Source: Arthrobotrys musiformis
Lineage: Eukaryota > Ascomycota > Orbiliomycetes > Orbiliales > Orbiliaceae
Reading direction: 5' to 3'
Length of the DNA: 64,000 nt
NCBI GenBank assembly: GCA_036971715.1
Contig: JAVHJL010000005.1
Span: 2,480,001-2,544,000, forward strand
Numbering within the stretch: the first letter of the stretch is position 1; each line of letters opens with the position of its first letter. The notes under the pieces are model-generated. The model searched no databases and was not told where the DNA came from. It saw nothing but the letters and a program-made list of their open reading frames with translations. The position numbers and the translations under genes were made by a program. Shown in pieces: positions 44,205-55,022 of this stretch.

Positions 44205-46757
44205 CCTAGCAACCTTCCCGGCCTGCGCTTCAAAAGCAAAACCACATATCCGCCCTGTAAAGATTGAGGCTCGATCTGAGCGGCGACCATGAGCGCAGTA
44301 TATCAAAAATCGATATCCCAAATCGTCGTATCACCTGAGTTGAGGGCGGGGAAATGTGGAATGCTAAAACGCCGCGTTCGTCGACGACACGAGGTCCTAG
44401 ATCCTTCTCAGACCTCGCCTTGAGAGCCCCTTTATCTCAGGGATCCTGAACTGTATTTTCAATCACTACTTTTTTTTATCCATACCATATCCTTTTTAAA
44501 CCTTTGTGTATCTTCTTCCTCCCTGTACAGGAGGGGAGTGGCATATCTTGAAGTAGGTACCACAGAACCAGCTTTTATCCTGATTAGATATGTATTTGTA
44601 CGACTTATGAAATAGAGCACATGGCAGCATCAATGGCGAAAATTCCATCGCCCTTTTCTGAAGTGCGACGTTACCCATCTTAAGGGGGCCTACCTATCTT
44701 TTACCACTCCGGATGCGCTTCAATCATAACGAAGCCCTGCGAAGCCCTCCACTCCTACGCAACAGGATTTAAGACTTGGGATTCAAAATCTCGGGTTGCA
44801 CATACATAATCGCAATGCTTAGAAACTTCCCGCCGATCACTGCATGCGGGGACGGCTGCGGCGTGCGGATGGGAGGGATCTATGGGTAGCTTCCCGAGTT
44901 TAGTTCCCCGGGCCGCATGCACTGCATCTTTGCCTATGGCCCTTCAATTTTTAAAAAATTCTTTTCTTTTTAAAAGACCCTGAAGCGTAGACCCACACTC
45001 GCTATCGACACTCGAACCCACGTTGCGTTCCGATTTGCCTCACAATTCTTCACGTCCATTCTCGAAGAAATGGGGGCCAGGTGGAAGAAGAAATAATCGC
45101 GCTGTGGCCTGCCTCGAGAATTTCCTCGTGGTTCGACGCTGATCTGACAAGAAAGGGAAACAATATTAATGGCGCGTTTTAAATAATCGGAAACTTATTC
45201 CAGCACAAATCCCCTTTTAAATTTTCTTTTCCCCAGCGCATTTTTTTTTTGTTCAGGTCGGCGACATTCGCATATTCAATGAGGATTTCCTTTTTATATT
45301 GCGCAGGTGTGCGTCCTTGTGGGAGCCGGTTGGGGCCTTACGTAAACGACATATGTAACAGAAATGCCGCAGGGCTGCATTTGTGATGTAAAATGTATAA
45401 AAGTGAATTATCGTGATGACGCATTTTACTAAAAAAGCAGAAACATGACCGATTCTTTCGCCTTATTATACATGATATTTGAGCCTCATGGTTAACGGAT
45501 CTGAGGTAACTATTCCTCGTGGTTCTGCCCGGCGCAGCTCAGGCTTGAAGCTCTGCTAGCTGCTCTGAGCTAGAAAATATACAACACGAACAACACCTAC
45601 AGCAGTAGTAAATCTACAGCGTGCGATTGATTTTTACATCGAAATTCCTACAGGTTCTAAAACCATTTCAGGAAATGAAGTAATCGGTTGGGTCGTTTGA
45701 TTGATCCTAAAATCGAGCGATTTGGTAAAAAACTGGGCCTGTCGTGAAGATAAACCAAAATGACCGTCGCAACTTCATGGTCTGGATAGTCGGAGATCTG
45801 ATCAAAAAACTAAGCACACCGCCTGGTCTCGAGACCCTCGCAATTCATGATCAGCTGATCAGACACAAGACATTCCTATAGTCTTAGCTGAGTGTTTTAT
45901 ATTCATAATTACATCATCGACGCCTCGTTATGCTAATACATGTTGTACAGTGAGCGCCTTGCATCTAGGCTATTATAAGATTCATTTCGATAAACATTTG
46001 AGGAGCCTAGGCCTGGCGACGAGACAAGCTTGGGAGATGGCCCTTTTGTATTGTTAGTTGTACCCTCGAAATCGCCCTTGTTGAAACCCTGGGCACGAGG
46101 CTAGCTGAACACTAAGGAATTTGAATTTACATTTATATCTTCTATACTAAATACCTTTGTTTAAATTTGGGACCCGTTGTAGGAGTTTACTTGATCCAAG
46201 GTCTACACTCCGAAAGAAAGCCCCGGAGGTCACTCAAGTCCATAAGCTTCAATGTAAAACATGTGTCAAGATACGAACGTCTTGCTCTCGGTTCACTCAA
46301 TAGCACACTCAATCATTGTCTTTAAGGGAGAAAAAAAAATATATTGTATAAAAAACCCTCGTCAAGAAACAGCCAACCTTTTTTTCCTCGCGAACACCAA
46401 CCGTTAAAAGACACTGACAAGGGAAAAACAAACCAAGCTAGATGCACATAGAAGAAGAAGAGACGACTGATAAATTATGTAGTCATGAGAAAGTCGGGGG
46501 GAGGGAAAGGGGGGCGAAGGAAAACAACGATAAGAATCCGCTGGCGCAAAGTTAGAAATTTCTGTGATATTTAAGTAGCAAGCGAGCTGGGGCTGATGTG
46601 GGATGTTTGAATTCGCAGATTGCTTTTCTAAAGATTATTTCAACGCTCAGTGTGGGCCGTACCACCAGCCTGGGTAGTTAAACATCGGCTGGGCATACAG
46701 CGGTTGTAGGGGAGGAATGAAAGGGAGATAAGGAAAAACAACGGGGCCAGGATAACC
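44205..46757. other. Gene desert of about 2.5 kb
   Basis: Both strands lack any open frame of note, and no tRNA-like or rRNA-like sequence was recognised. Short palindromes such as CATGATCAGCTGATCA occur near 45845-45862. Stop codons are dense in all frames. The right edge is presumably the 3' untranslated region of the CDK gene. Confidence 0.55.
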
Positions 46758-47995
46758 CTAGTATCCCTGTGCCATTGATTGATTAGGTGGATAATGTGGT
46801 GGGTATTGCTGCGGGTGCTGCTGTGGATGCTGCGGGTGCTGTTGTTGCGGGTGCTGTGGGTGTTGTTGATACTGCTGTTGGGGCTGCATCACCGGCTGAC
46901 CCTGCATGACCTGTGGCTGTGGCTGTTGAGGGGGGAGTTGCGATGTCCCTCCTGGAATCCCAGGCGCGACTGGCCCGGGTATTGGCAATCCACCGGGAAT
47001 CGCCCCGTTTGCTGGTGCGTTCTTCCTGTAGTCGCTGAACCAAGCATGCTTCAAGGCATCCTTTGCGCTGATTCTCATCTCAGGCCTCAACTGCAACATC
47101 CTACTCAGCAAATCTAGTCCGACGGGATCGATCTGTCGAAGAATCAACCTGAGGTCCTGTGTTGCATAGACGTGGAAGTTGTTTCTGTATTCTGGATACT
47201 GCGAGATCTGTGGCCACGACCTCTCAGAAGGCGTCCCCATCAAACGGAAAATCTTCTGCAATTGATCCTCGTTGGTAGTTCCTGGAAAGAGTGGACGACC
47301 GGTATACATCTCAGCCATGATACAACCAGCGCTCCAGATGTCGATTGAGGTGTTATAGGTCCTCGAGCCGAGGAGGACATCGGGTGCTCGATACCAGAGA
47401 GTCACGACTTCATTCGAGAAAGTATTGACGGGAATACCAAAAGCTCTCGCGAGACCAAAATCCGCCAGTTTGAGCTGTCCCTTTGCATTAATAAGCAGGT
47501 TCTGGGGCTTCAAGTCTCGATGGAGAACTCGATTCTCATGGCAGAACGCAATTCCGCAGAGGAGTTGATACATGAAGCTTCTGATCGTAGCTGGATCCAA
47601 AGCACCGCGGTCGCCACGAGAGTCCATGTATTTCTTCAAGTCCTTGTCCATATGCTCGAATACGAGCATTAATTTGTTTTCGGTGTGGATAACATCGTGC
47701 AGGGAGACAATGTTTTCGTGTTTGAGCTCTTTCATGAGAGAAATCTCACGAATTGCTGTCGACGGCGTTCCCTCTTCACTGTCGAGGTGGATTTCTTTCA
47801 AGGCGACGAGCTCCCCGGTTTGGCGATTTCGGCCTTTGAAAACCTGTGGTGGTGAGTAATAGGGTTAGCTAATTGCGACTTTGGCTCAGGCATAGAGCAC
47901 TGGTGGGGTGGGTTGGGCGGTCATCATACAGTGGCGTAGGTTCCCTCTCCTAGCTTTTCCAGCTGCTGGAAAGAACTTGGGTGTCTTTTCTCCAT
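46758..47995 (-). CDS. PHO85: Pho85-family cyclin-dependent kinase
   Basis: Two exons: 47995-47930 and 47843-46758, giving 383 residues; the intron is 86 nt. The kinase domain starts at once: glycine loop 'GEGTYATVFKG' (16-26), ATP-binding Lys38, PSTAIRE cyclin-binding helix (49-55), catalytic loop HRDLKPQN (130-137, Asp132), DFG (150-152), and 'VVTLWYRAPDVLLGS' with 'IDIWSAGCIMAEM'. The match to 'EKRHPSSFQQLEKLGEGTYATV' is characteristic of Pho85/PhoA rather than Cdc2. With its cyclins, Pho85 controls phosphate response, glycogen metabolism, cell cycle and polarity. Beyond residue about 305, where yeast Pho85 ends, there is an 80-residue tail rich in Pro, Gln and His ('QQHPQHPQQQHPQHPQQ'). 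The open frame begins with an internal TTG if exon 1 is missed. Identification is secure. Confidence 0.92.
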
Positions 47996-48909
47996 TATGG
48001 ACTATGGGCAAACCGATATGTTCTCAGAAATTAAGTGTGATTGCAGTGGTAGTTCGGGACCAAATCTAGGTCTGGAGGTGTCGGAGGAATGACAAAGAAT
48101 CGTAGGGCACCTAACCAGAACGAAGAAACGGGAAGGCAAAGGAAGGCGATGGAAGAGAATGAGAGGCTGGGAATACGATGACGATGGATATCCGGCCGGT
48201 ATGATGACGATGGATATCCGGCCGGCGTGTCGTCGAAGCTAGCTTTCTTCCCGAGATCGATGAATGTTGATGGTGATGGTTGTTGATGGAGGTGGTTGAG
48301 GTTGAACGTTGAATGGCGGGCGGCTCACCTTTAAGCAATTTGTCCGCCCGCCACTGCTCGGCTTACTTGCTCTGTGGCATGCAGGATGATTCACCACCAC
48401 CAAACCAGCTGAGCCATATGGTAGATTAACCACCGCAGCGCCTGCACCGATGGCTATAGGCATATTGCCATCCAAATACCATCGCCGTAATCAATACTTC
48501 CATCTGCAGCTGTCTCAGATTTTAATTTGCAAGTTGTCGGCTCTCACCACCAGTTCCTGGCTCTCACCTCTAACTTCTAAATTTGGCCTGTCCAGTCGCT
48601 GCAGAAAGATTGGCTGGTTTGGTATGGCGCTAAACGACGCGCTAAGGCAGGGCCTGGGCAGCCCTGTTCAAAAGAAAAAGTCCAGTTTGAAGCAAAAGAA
48701 GTAAAATAAGATGCCATTCATGTCCGCTATGCCATTCACAGTAGAAGCTGTATAATATACAAAATGTTTGAAGGTAATTAAACGACGATACGAAGCTGCA
48801 AGGCAAAAGAACTTCCAATCTTGCCCAACATGCATAACAATTGCTAGGTGGGGGTCTCATGGACGTCATGGTCAGGATCCCATTCTGACATATACACAAT
48901 TTTCCACCA
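47996..48909. other. Intergenic between the Pho85-type kinase and CWC22
   Basis: About 910 nt containing the kinase promoter and the CWC22 3' flank, with one short tandem duplication and a GTTGATGGTGATGGTTGTTGATGG run (48265-48290). Long frames from 48642 onward are antisense or out-of-frame shadows of CWC22. Confidence 0.55.
48178..48225. repeat. Tandem 22-bp duplication
   Basis: The 22-bp unit starting ATGACGATGGATATCCGG occurs identically at 48178-48199 and 48204-48225, separated by TATG. The right half, GATATCCGGCCGG, contains a short palindrome (CCGG). It sits upstream of the kinase gene. Confidence 0.9.
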
Positions 48910-51522
48910 TTACAGGAAATCCGATGCCCTTGCCCTACCTCCTCCTCCACGTCCGCTATCTCTAGTAGACTCCTTCCTATCGACATCCATATCTCCACGA
49001 TCTCTTCGAGGTGAAAGGGATCGTTGTCTGCTGTGGTCCCGGCCTCGCCGAGACTGTTCTGGGCTGCGATCTCTCGCGGCTCCTCGTCTCGGTGGCGACC
49101 TGTTGTCATAACTAGGGCTTCTTCGACGATAGTTGTCCTTTCCTCTGGCCGGTGGGGGGCTCCTGCTACGACTTGGACTTGCGCGCCTGTTTGTTTTCTT
49201 TGGAGGCGACCTTGACCTGGAGTACGACTTGCTTCGGCTTCGGCTTCGGCTCGAGGAGCTGTCGTAACTCCTATCCCGACCTCTACCTTTCTTATCACCA
49301 TCACCCCGGCTGGACTTTTGATTGTTCTTGTTGTCCTTCGACCTCGATCTCGACCTCGACCTTGAGCTAGAATAACTTCGCGATCTCGAACTATAACTCC
49401 TGCTGCTCCTGCTATAGCTACGGCGCCTCGTATTCCGCCCTCTGCCCGAGCTCCTGCTATCGTAACTCCTGCTCCTGCTACGGCTTCTGGAGTAACTGTA
49501 GCTCCTTGCGCTCCTGGCACTCCGACTCCTGGAATAACTGCTTTTTGTGTAACTAGAGCTCCGAGACCTGCTACGTCCGCGATCGCTTTCGTCATCGCTA
49601 TCTTGTCTCGGGACGGGCAAAGCAGGGACAGTTTGCTTTGGCATGCTTTGGAGGAACTCGCGGAGGCCTTCTGTAACCGCTCCCATTCCAATGCTGGTAA
49701 AGTAATTGATCGCAAATCTAGTGTTTCTAGGGTTATCACGGGGGAACAGCCCTGCGAAGCTCTCGGCGAGGAATGGGTCGTTCAATCGTTCGACAACTTT
49801 CTTCATTGTCATCTGCTCCGCTAGATCTTGGAACAAAATCTTGATAAAAATACGCGAGGATGAGGTAGTCTCTTCCTCGTTGATGTGGATAATGTTCAAG
49901 CTCTGCCAACCAATAGCGTCGTTTGCAAGCTGGTGACCGAAGAATCGAGCAATGTTCCGGAGGCGATTGATTTCATACCGGTGGATTGTTTCGTAGTAGT
50001 TCGCAAAGGACTTCTCAAAAAGATCTTGCCAGAGACGGTTGAGCTTGCAGAATCTCTCACCAATGTTGCCGTAGAATTTAGCGTAAGTGCGCTCCTGCGA
50101 ACAACATTCAACTATCATAGAGACCAACTCTGATTCTTGACCTGCCGGCAGCGAAATTTTCATGAGCTTGTGGCAACATTCCTCAAAGTCGATTGAGGAC
50201 ATGATGGTCAGATATATAGTACGCCGGAGGTTGACGAGATTCGTATTGCTCTGATCTTGAATGAGAAGCTGTTTCTCTTTCTCGTCCTGCTCCTCGTCCG
50301 ATTCTTCTTCATCGTCATCATCGTCCGATCCATCCTCGCCCTCGCTGCCAGATTCCTCGCCAAGGATTTCCGCTCTGGTGCGTTTGTAAAGATTCTCGTG
50401 TTCTTCGTAGTGGGGGTCGAATTTAAAAACGTTGAGGGTATCTTGCGATTCGATAGAGTCGTCGCTAAGGTTGATTTGGTGGGTGATCTGGTCCTCTTCC
50501 TCCACGAGATCTAGCTCCTCACGAACGATCGGGTTATCTTTATATTTATCCCTTCTTACTTGAAACAGAACTTCAATCATGTACTGGACACGTTTATCGA
50601 TCGAGGATTCGTGAAGAATGCTACGGAAAGCATCGTAGATAGCTTCATTCGCCTTTGTCGACATCTCCGCCAGGTATGCACCGACTTCCCTCATGAAACC
50701 AACCGCAATCTCAACAGAGTCATCCGTCGGGTTTTGCATCAACAATAACATGAGGATTTCCAGAGCCAGGAGCTCGTGAGCGACTTGCTGGTTGACCAGG
50801 TGGGCGATAAACGTTGTTGAAGAAAGGCACACCGCCTTGTCGTTTCGCTTGAATGCCTTCCTGAACTGTATTACCAATCTTTTTACCAAAAGCTCGCCAA
50901 CTTGAGGTAGCTTTGTATTGATGATCGCGGTCATTGCGGCGTAGACAGGGGTGTATGTCAAAGCTGCAGCCTGGGCTTTCATGATCGACCGGCAGTAAAG
51001 TCCCCTCCCGCGGATCAAATTCTCCTGGAACAGATCAGGAACAATGCTTTTGATGTTGGAGGTGTTGACCTTGTTGATGAGGCCGTTGATTGATTTTTTC
51101 AGTTGCTCCCAAGCCATTCGCTGATATTCCTTCGAGGTCTTATCCGTAATTTGCGATTGTAAGGCTCGAAGACGTGCTGGAGGTATGTATGTTCCTCCAC
51201 TACGCATGGTAAGCAACTTTTCGTATTCGGCCTTCGGGTCGAATGCTGGCTTCGCCGGTTCCTCCTTCATCGCTGCGGAACGCGCTTCAAGCTGTCGAAT
51301 GCGTTCTGCAGCGCGTTCGGGGTCGACATCTGGCAGACCAAAGTCATTGCGCATACGGCGGGGTGGTGGAGACCGTCGCCGTCCCTCATCGCGTGGAGGA
51401 GAAGTCGGAGAGCGGGATGTACGTTTACGTTTCGAAGATGTCACTGGTGGAGGAGTCGGCTCTCGTGACTGTGGCGAAGGGAGCCGAACAGCAGAATGGA
51501 CGATGACTTGGGCGCCGTCCAT
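48910..51522 (-). CDS. CWC22: Pre-mRNA-splicing factor CWC22
   Basis: A single exon of 870 residues. A basic Arg/Ser/Pro N-terminus (1-60) precedes the MIF4G domain at about 135-325 ('WEQLKKSINGLINKVNTSNIK', 'IRGRGLYCRSIMKAQAAALT', 'NQQVAHELLALEILMLLL'). An acidic linker (about 385-420) follows, then the MA3 domain at about 428-545 ('LRRTIYLTIMSSIDFEECCHKLMKI'). The last 200 residues are an Arg/Ser-rich domain. CWC22 joins the spliceosome at the Bact stage, is needed for the first step through Prp2, and in animals delivers eIF4A3 for exon-junction deposition. Yeast Cwc22 (577 residues) lacks the long RS tail; other eukaryotes have one, so the length fits. It is divergent from DPM2, with 445 nt between start codons. 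The Arg/Ser codon bias opens long false frames on the other strand. Identification is secure. Confidence 0.94.
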   Translation of the reverse strand: MDGAQVIVHSAVRLPSPQSREPTPPPVTSSKRKRTSRSPTSPPRDEGRRRSPPPRRMRNDFGLPDVDPERAAERIRQLEARSAAMKEEPAKPAFDPKAEYEKLLTMRSGGTYIPPARLRALQSQITDKTSKEYQRMAWEQLKKSINGLINKVNTSNIKSIVPDLFQENLIRGRGLYCRSIMKAQAAALTYTPVYAAMTAIINTKLPQVGELLVKRLVIQFRKAFKRNDKAVCLSSTTFIAHLVNQQVAHELLALEILMLLLMQNPTDDSVEIAVGFMREVGAYLAEMSTKANEAIYDAFRSILHESSIDKRVQYMIEVLFQVRRDKYKDNPIVREELDLVEEEDQITHQINLSDDSIESQDTLNVFKFDPHYEEHENLYKRTRAEILGEESGSEGEDGSDDDDDEEESDEEQDEKEKQLLIQDQSNTNLVNLRRTIYLTIMSSIDFEECCHKLMKISLPAGQESELVSMIVECCSQERTYAKFYGNIGERFCKLNRLWQDLFEKSFANYYETIHRYEINRLRNIARFFGHQLANDAIGWQSLNIIHINEEETTSSSRIFIKILFQDLAEQMTMKKVVERLNDPFLAESFAGLFPRDNPRNTRFAINYFTSIGMGAVTEGLREFLQSMPKQTVPALPVPRQDSDDESDRGRSRSRSSSYTKSSYSRSRSARSARSYSYSRSRSRSRSYDSRSSGRGRNTRRRSYSRSSRSYSSRSRSYSSSRSRSRSRSKDNKNNQKSSRGDGDKKGRGRDRSYDSSSSRSRSRSKSYSRSRSPPKKTNRRASPSRSRSPPPARGKDNYRRRSPSYDNRSPPRRGAARDRSPEQSRRGRDHSRQRSLSPRRDRGDMDVDRKESTRDSGRGGGGRARASDFL

Positions 51523-51967
51523 CTTGGAAATTTGTATAACGCTTGTGCAAAATACTTAGATCCTCTACTGCCCAGGCGACTCTTCTTTCCAGCAGACCGC
51601 GACGGTTGCTGTGGTGGTGATGTTTTTAGAGAGGGAGGGATGGTCGATGACTTGTGATGGAGGATGGTGTCGTGAAGAGTCAAGGCGAGAAAAAGTCGTG
51701 TGGTGTGAGGCTCGTCTGGGCCAGGATCTTAGTGCCACAAACTGCGCTGATTCCAGCCCGACAGCGTAGATTACGTCACCAACAAAGACCAGGGTCGAAC
51801 GCGCAACGTCGCCTAAACAAACCAGCGTCGGTGCAGCTGGGCACACTTATCTCCCCCTCGTGCTAGTTCCTGGCATTACCAATTCCTCTATATCTAGACC
51901 TCTCACGCCTCGCACTTCTTCAGTTCCCACAGCCTACCTGTTCCGCATCCGACAAGCTATATTCAAG
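51523..51967. promoter_or_regulatory. Bidirectional promoter region, CWC22 / DPM2
   Basis: The two start codons are 445 nt apart and divergent. The half near DPM2 is C/T-rich (51845-51960), typical of fungal 5' leaders. No TATA box is obvious. Assigned by position only. Confidence 0.6.
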
Positions 51968-52441
51968 ATGGTATTTGACTTCACCCAATCTCTCCAATGT
52001 TCCCGTTCAGGTACCTTGGCTGTCCAACAGACGTAGCTAACACGGCGTGTGCGTATCATAGTTGGATAAAATCGCTGGCTTAGCCATGCTTCTCATCGCG
52101 TCTACTGTCTTCCTCTACTACACCGTCTGGACCCTTCTCACTGTACGTTCTACAGGCTATATTCCATATATATTCCATAGGATCCCCAATTCGAGGGCCC
52201 TGCACTATTTTGACGAATGGGCATTCGACTAATACACGACTGTTTCTTGTAGCCATTCATCGATGAAGACCATCCGATACAATCGCTGTTCCCACCACGT
52301 GTCTGGGCCATCAGGATACCCGTTATCCTTCTCCTCATCATCAGTGCCGTCGTAGGAAGCTTCCTAAGTGTAGTTATGATCAATTCGGCAAAGAAGAAGA
52401 AGGCAAAGAAGGCTGCCGCCGCTGCGAAGAAGACCTCCTGA
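51968..52441 (+). CDS. DPM2: Dolichol-phosphate mannose synthase regulatory subunit DPM2
   Basis: Three exons: 51968-51970, 52062-52142 and 52253-52441, giving 90 residues; introns are 91 and 110 nt. The first exon is only the ATG, directly followed by GTATTTG. The first membrane helix is 'AGLAMLLIASTVFLYYTVWTL' (about 6-26), then 'PFIDEDHPIQSLFPPRVWAI', then a second helix 'VILLLIISAVVGSFLSVVM' and a Lys/Ala-rich cytosolic tail. These are the DPM2 hallmarks (PF(V/I)D...HP...FPPR.WAI). DPM2 is a two-helix endoplasmic reticulum protein that stabilises dolichol-phosphate mannose synthase, used for GPI anchors, N-glycans and O-mannosylation. The second exon starts with TTG, so an ATG must come from upstream; only the ATG at 51968 joined to the CATAG acceptor keeps the frame. 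Identification is secure. Confidence 0.92.
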
Positions 52442-53442
52442 GCTGGATGAGACATTTTCGAGATGCGAAAGACGTGGATATGTACGAGACTCCAACCCGA
52501 CAACTAGGTCGACATGCGCTGGAATGTGGAATTATTGGATGATTTGTAGATATCTTACTGGACAGGACCAGCGGGCCTGTTGCAGATTCCGACAAAAAGA
52601 GATACCATTGCATTTTTTTTTTTTTTTTCTTGTTCGACCTTTGGCATTCCGTTTTGTCCCCCACAGGATACCTATATCGGATGGTTCAAGGGTTAAGAGG
52701 TAGCTGTTCGTCGTCAGGAACAGGACATACATATTTGCGTGCGGACATACACACATACATACATACATTACCTCGGAGCTTCAAGACCTTTTTTTCGCGG
52801 ATGAAACCGCCAATTGCTGGCTAGCGACTGTTACAGAAAGGACAGTTTGATACAGTCGTTAGCCGGGGTGCTTGCCACCTGACTTTTTGGTCCTAATATA
52901 ACCGGGAGTCATTTCTGCATGCATTAAATTGATCCCATCGGCCATGGCAAATTGAGGTGTTCCAGCGCAGCTATGCATAAGGCGACCCTCGTCGGGATGT
53001 TCTGTGTGGACCCAGCAAGGTCGTGCAGAACGGCGCTAGGACAAGATGGGATTAATTAGCCAACAGAACAGCGCTTTCCACGTCGCGCGTGTCTTCAAAA
53101 ATATGTTCCAGAAGATAACTATTGCCTGAGAACAATGTGACGCTCCATTTCTTTTCCTGATGCATAATGATGAGTTCTCCGATTGCTTAGCAGGCTGGGA
53201 ATTATCCATAAATTACCGTCTGATATACCATCGTTTATAGAGGGGCATATTTCTCCCCCCATTTCTTTCCCCTTTCCGCACTACATCTCTCCAGTACCAG
53301 CAACTATCCATATCATCTGTTCGTCCTAGAAAGGAAAGGAAGGAAAGAGAAAAAATAGACTACTGCGCTGAGCTGAGCTACCGAGCTCTCTCCAACGAAC
53401 CAAATTGAAACTTTACTTTTGCAAAAAATCTCCAATTCAGCC
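52442..53442. other. Intergenic
   Basis: About 1 kb between DPM2 and the coiled-coil gene. A T-run lies at 52613-52629 and a CATACATA repeat at about 52740-52770. No gene is seen. Confidence 0.55.
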
Positions 53443-54474
53443 ATGCCATCACGAACATCAACATCAACGATCTCAAAATCCAGGCCACACGGCCAGGTGC
53501 TGCTGCAGGGCGCGAACATTCTACCGCCGTCGCCCTCAACCTCTCCAGACTCATACCTCTTGGAGAAATATCGAAATCAAACATCACCTCCGACCAAAAA
53601 ATTTCCCCTCAAGAATCTGCGTAGAAAGATACCACAGCCCAATTTACACGATGCTAGTGTGCATCGGCAGGGACACGACGGTGCCGATGACAGAGATCCC
53701 GTCAGCCTGGCCGACCTCCAGGCCAAAATCGCCATCCTTACCAAGAATCTTAACTCGGCCGAAGCCGCGTTGAGAAAGGTTGGTGACGAGAGAGAGGAAT
53801 GGAGGGAGAGATGTAAAACCCTGGAACAGAGAGCCCGCACCGTCAACAAAGAAAATAGGGATTTGAAGATGCGAAACGCAGAATTGGAAGCAGAAATGTC
53901 ACAAAAGAGGAAGACAATTGTCGAGCCCAAAGATAGCGAAGAGGAAAAGCAGAAAAAGAAGCAAAACCGTACTAGCGCCAGCTATAGCGAAGAACTGAAG
54001 GCGACCAGGGCCTTGATTTCCCACCACTGGAATATGCAAGTTGAACAAGCCTCAAAGGCCGGAAAGAGCACGGAATGGTGCGATTGCGTCCCATCAAAAA
54101 CGCTCAGAGCGGTTTTGAAGGATGGAAGCAATAAGAAATCGCCATTACTACAAGCTAACGGCTTTGAAGATGTGGCAAAGGGCAACCCCAGTGAACTCGT
54201 CGACAGCGAGGAGGACGACCTGTCCGACGAACAAAGGGGACAGTCACAATCAAGGCGTCCACAAGCAAACCCCGAGGTCCGTGACGATGCGAGACGGCAG
54301 CGAAAGGAGGCCTTGAAGAAGAGGATCAAGGAAGTTCGAGGATATGTTGAAGGACTCAAGAGAGAAAACGATATCCTGGAAGGTATCTTGGTTAGCGATG
54401 ACCAGGGAGCCTCCAGTGAAGATGCACGACGATCACGAAGAAATGACCGCACTACGACGAAGAGAAAGAATTAA
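53443..54474 (+). CDS. Coiled-coil protein of unknown function
   Basis: A single exon of 343 residues from ATG 53443; the frame is open further upstream only via TTG. The N-terminal 70 residues are Ser/Thr/Pro-rich with basic 'LKNLRRKIPQ'. A heptad-like coiled coil spans about 95-165 ('LADLQAKIAILTKNLNSAEAALRKV', 'RCKTLEQRARTVNKENRDLK'). A short conserved-looking patch 'STEWCDCVPSKTLRAVL' lies near 215-230. A second coiled coil occupies about 285-325 ('ALKKRIKEVRGYVEGLKRENDIL'), and the tail is basic. I do not recognise the family; a centromere, spindle-pole or cytoskeletal role would fit the architecture but nothing shows it. It lies on the same strand as, and upstream of, the WD40 gene, which starts 549 nt later. 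Confidence 0.72.
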   Translation: MPSRTSTSTISKSRPHGQVLLQGANILPPSPSTSPDSYLLEKYRNQTSPPTKKFPLKNLRRKIPQPNLHDASVHRQGHDGADDRDPVSLADLQAKIAILTKNLNSAEAALRKVGDEREEWRERCKTLEQRARTVNKENRDLKMRNAELEAEMSQKRKTIVEPKDSEEEKQKKKQNRTSASYSEELKATRALISHHWNMQVEQASKAGKSTEWCDCVPSKTLRAVLKDGSNKKSPLLQANGFEDVAKGNPSELVDSEEDDLSDEQRGQSQSRRPQANPEVRDDARRQRKEALKKRIKEVRGYVEGLKRENDILEGILVSDDQGASSEDARRSRRNDRTTTKRKN

Positions 54475-55022
54475 GCATCGCATTGCATGACTGGAATGAC
54501 CTATAGAATCGGCGTACCCGTGTTTTCTTGTATCATAGACCTTTTGGATTTAGCGCTTAGCGTTTCTACACGGAACTACCCAGTAATACCAACCCTAATG
54601 ACAGCGTTTTTGAATTCAATTTCTTGACCATGATAGATACACAACCATATAAACTTGAGAGTATAAGATCCGGCTTGTGTTGCCGACGTTGGATGTTTGA
54701 AGCCGAATATCTGCCCCGGTTTTGGGTAGACCGCCTTCTCTCTCTTTCCCTGCTTCATACTTCCGTATACAAGCATACGAGGCACCCAGCCTGCCCACCT
54801 CTCTCACTACAGTCACCAGCCTCAACTCCCTCACCCTTCCAAACAAACAACCAAACTACCGATCACCACTTACCAAGGTTTAAAGCACTTTACTTAAGCT
54901 CCAGAACCTTGCGTCATTTCAAATATTCATTTCTTCCTTGCTTCTATTGTTTGGGCTGTACTTTGGCCTCGCCTACAGAACTCGCCGAACGTTTGTAGTT
55001 GTATCAATGAGCATCCACCAGA
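54475..55022. other. Intergenic, leader of the DCAF6-type gene
   Basis: About 550 nt. The right third is C/T/A-rich, like a fungal 5' leader (54790-54870). A short upstream reading frame, 55007-55039, overlaps the next gene's start codon out of frame. Confidence 0.6.

Noticed and set aside
44985..45060. Possible tRNA B-box (GGGTTCGAGTG on the minus strand)
   Set aside because: The consensus ends wrongly, and the five-base stem around the loop cannot pair.
48642..49739. 365-codon minus-strand frame overlapping the CWC22 tail
   Set aside because: It is an alternative frame of the Arg/Ser-rich coding repeats; the composition is Ala/Gly/Val/Arg from RS codons, and CWC22 in its own frame explains the sequence.
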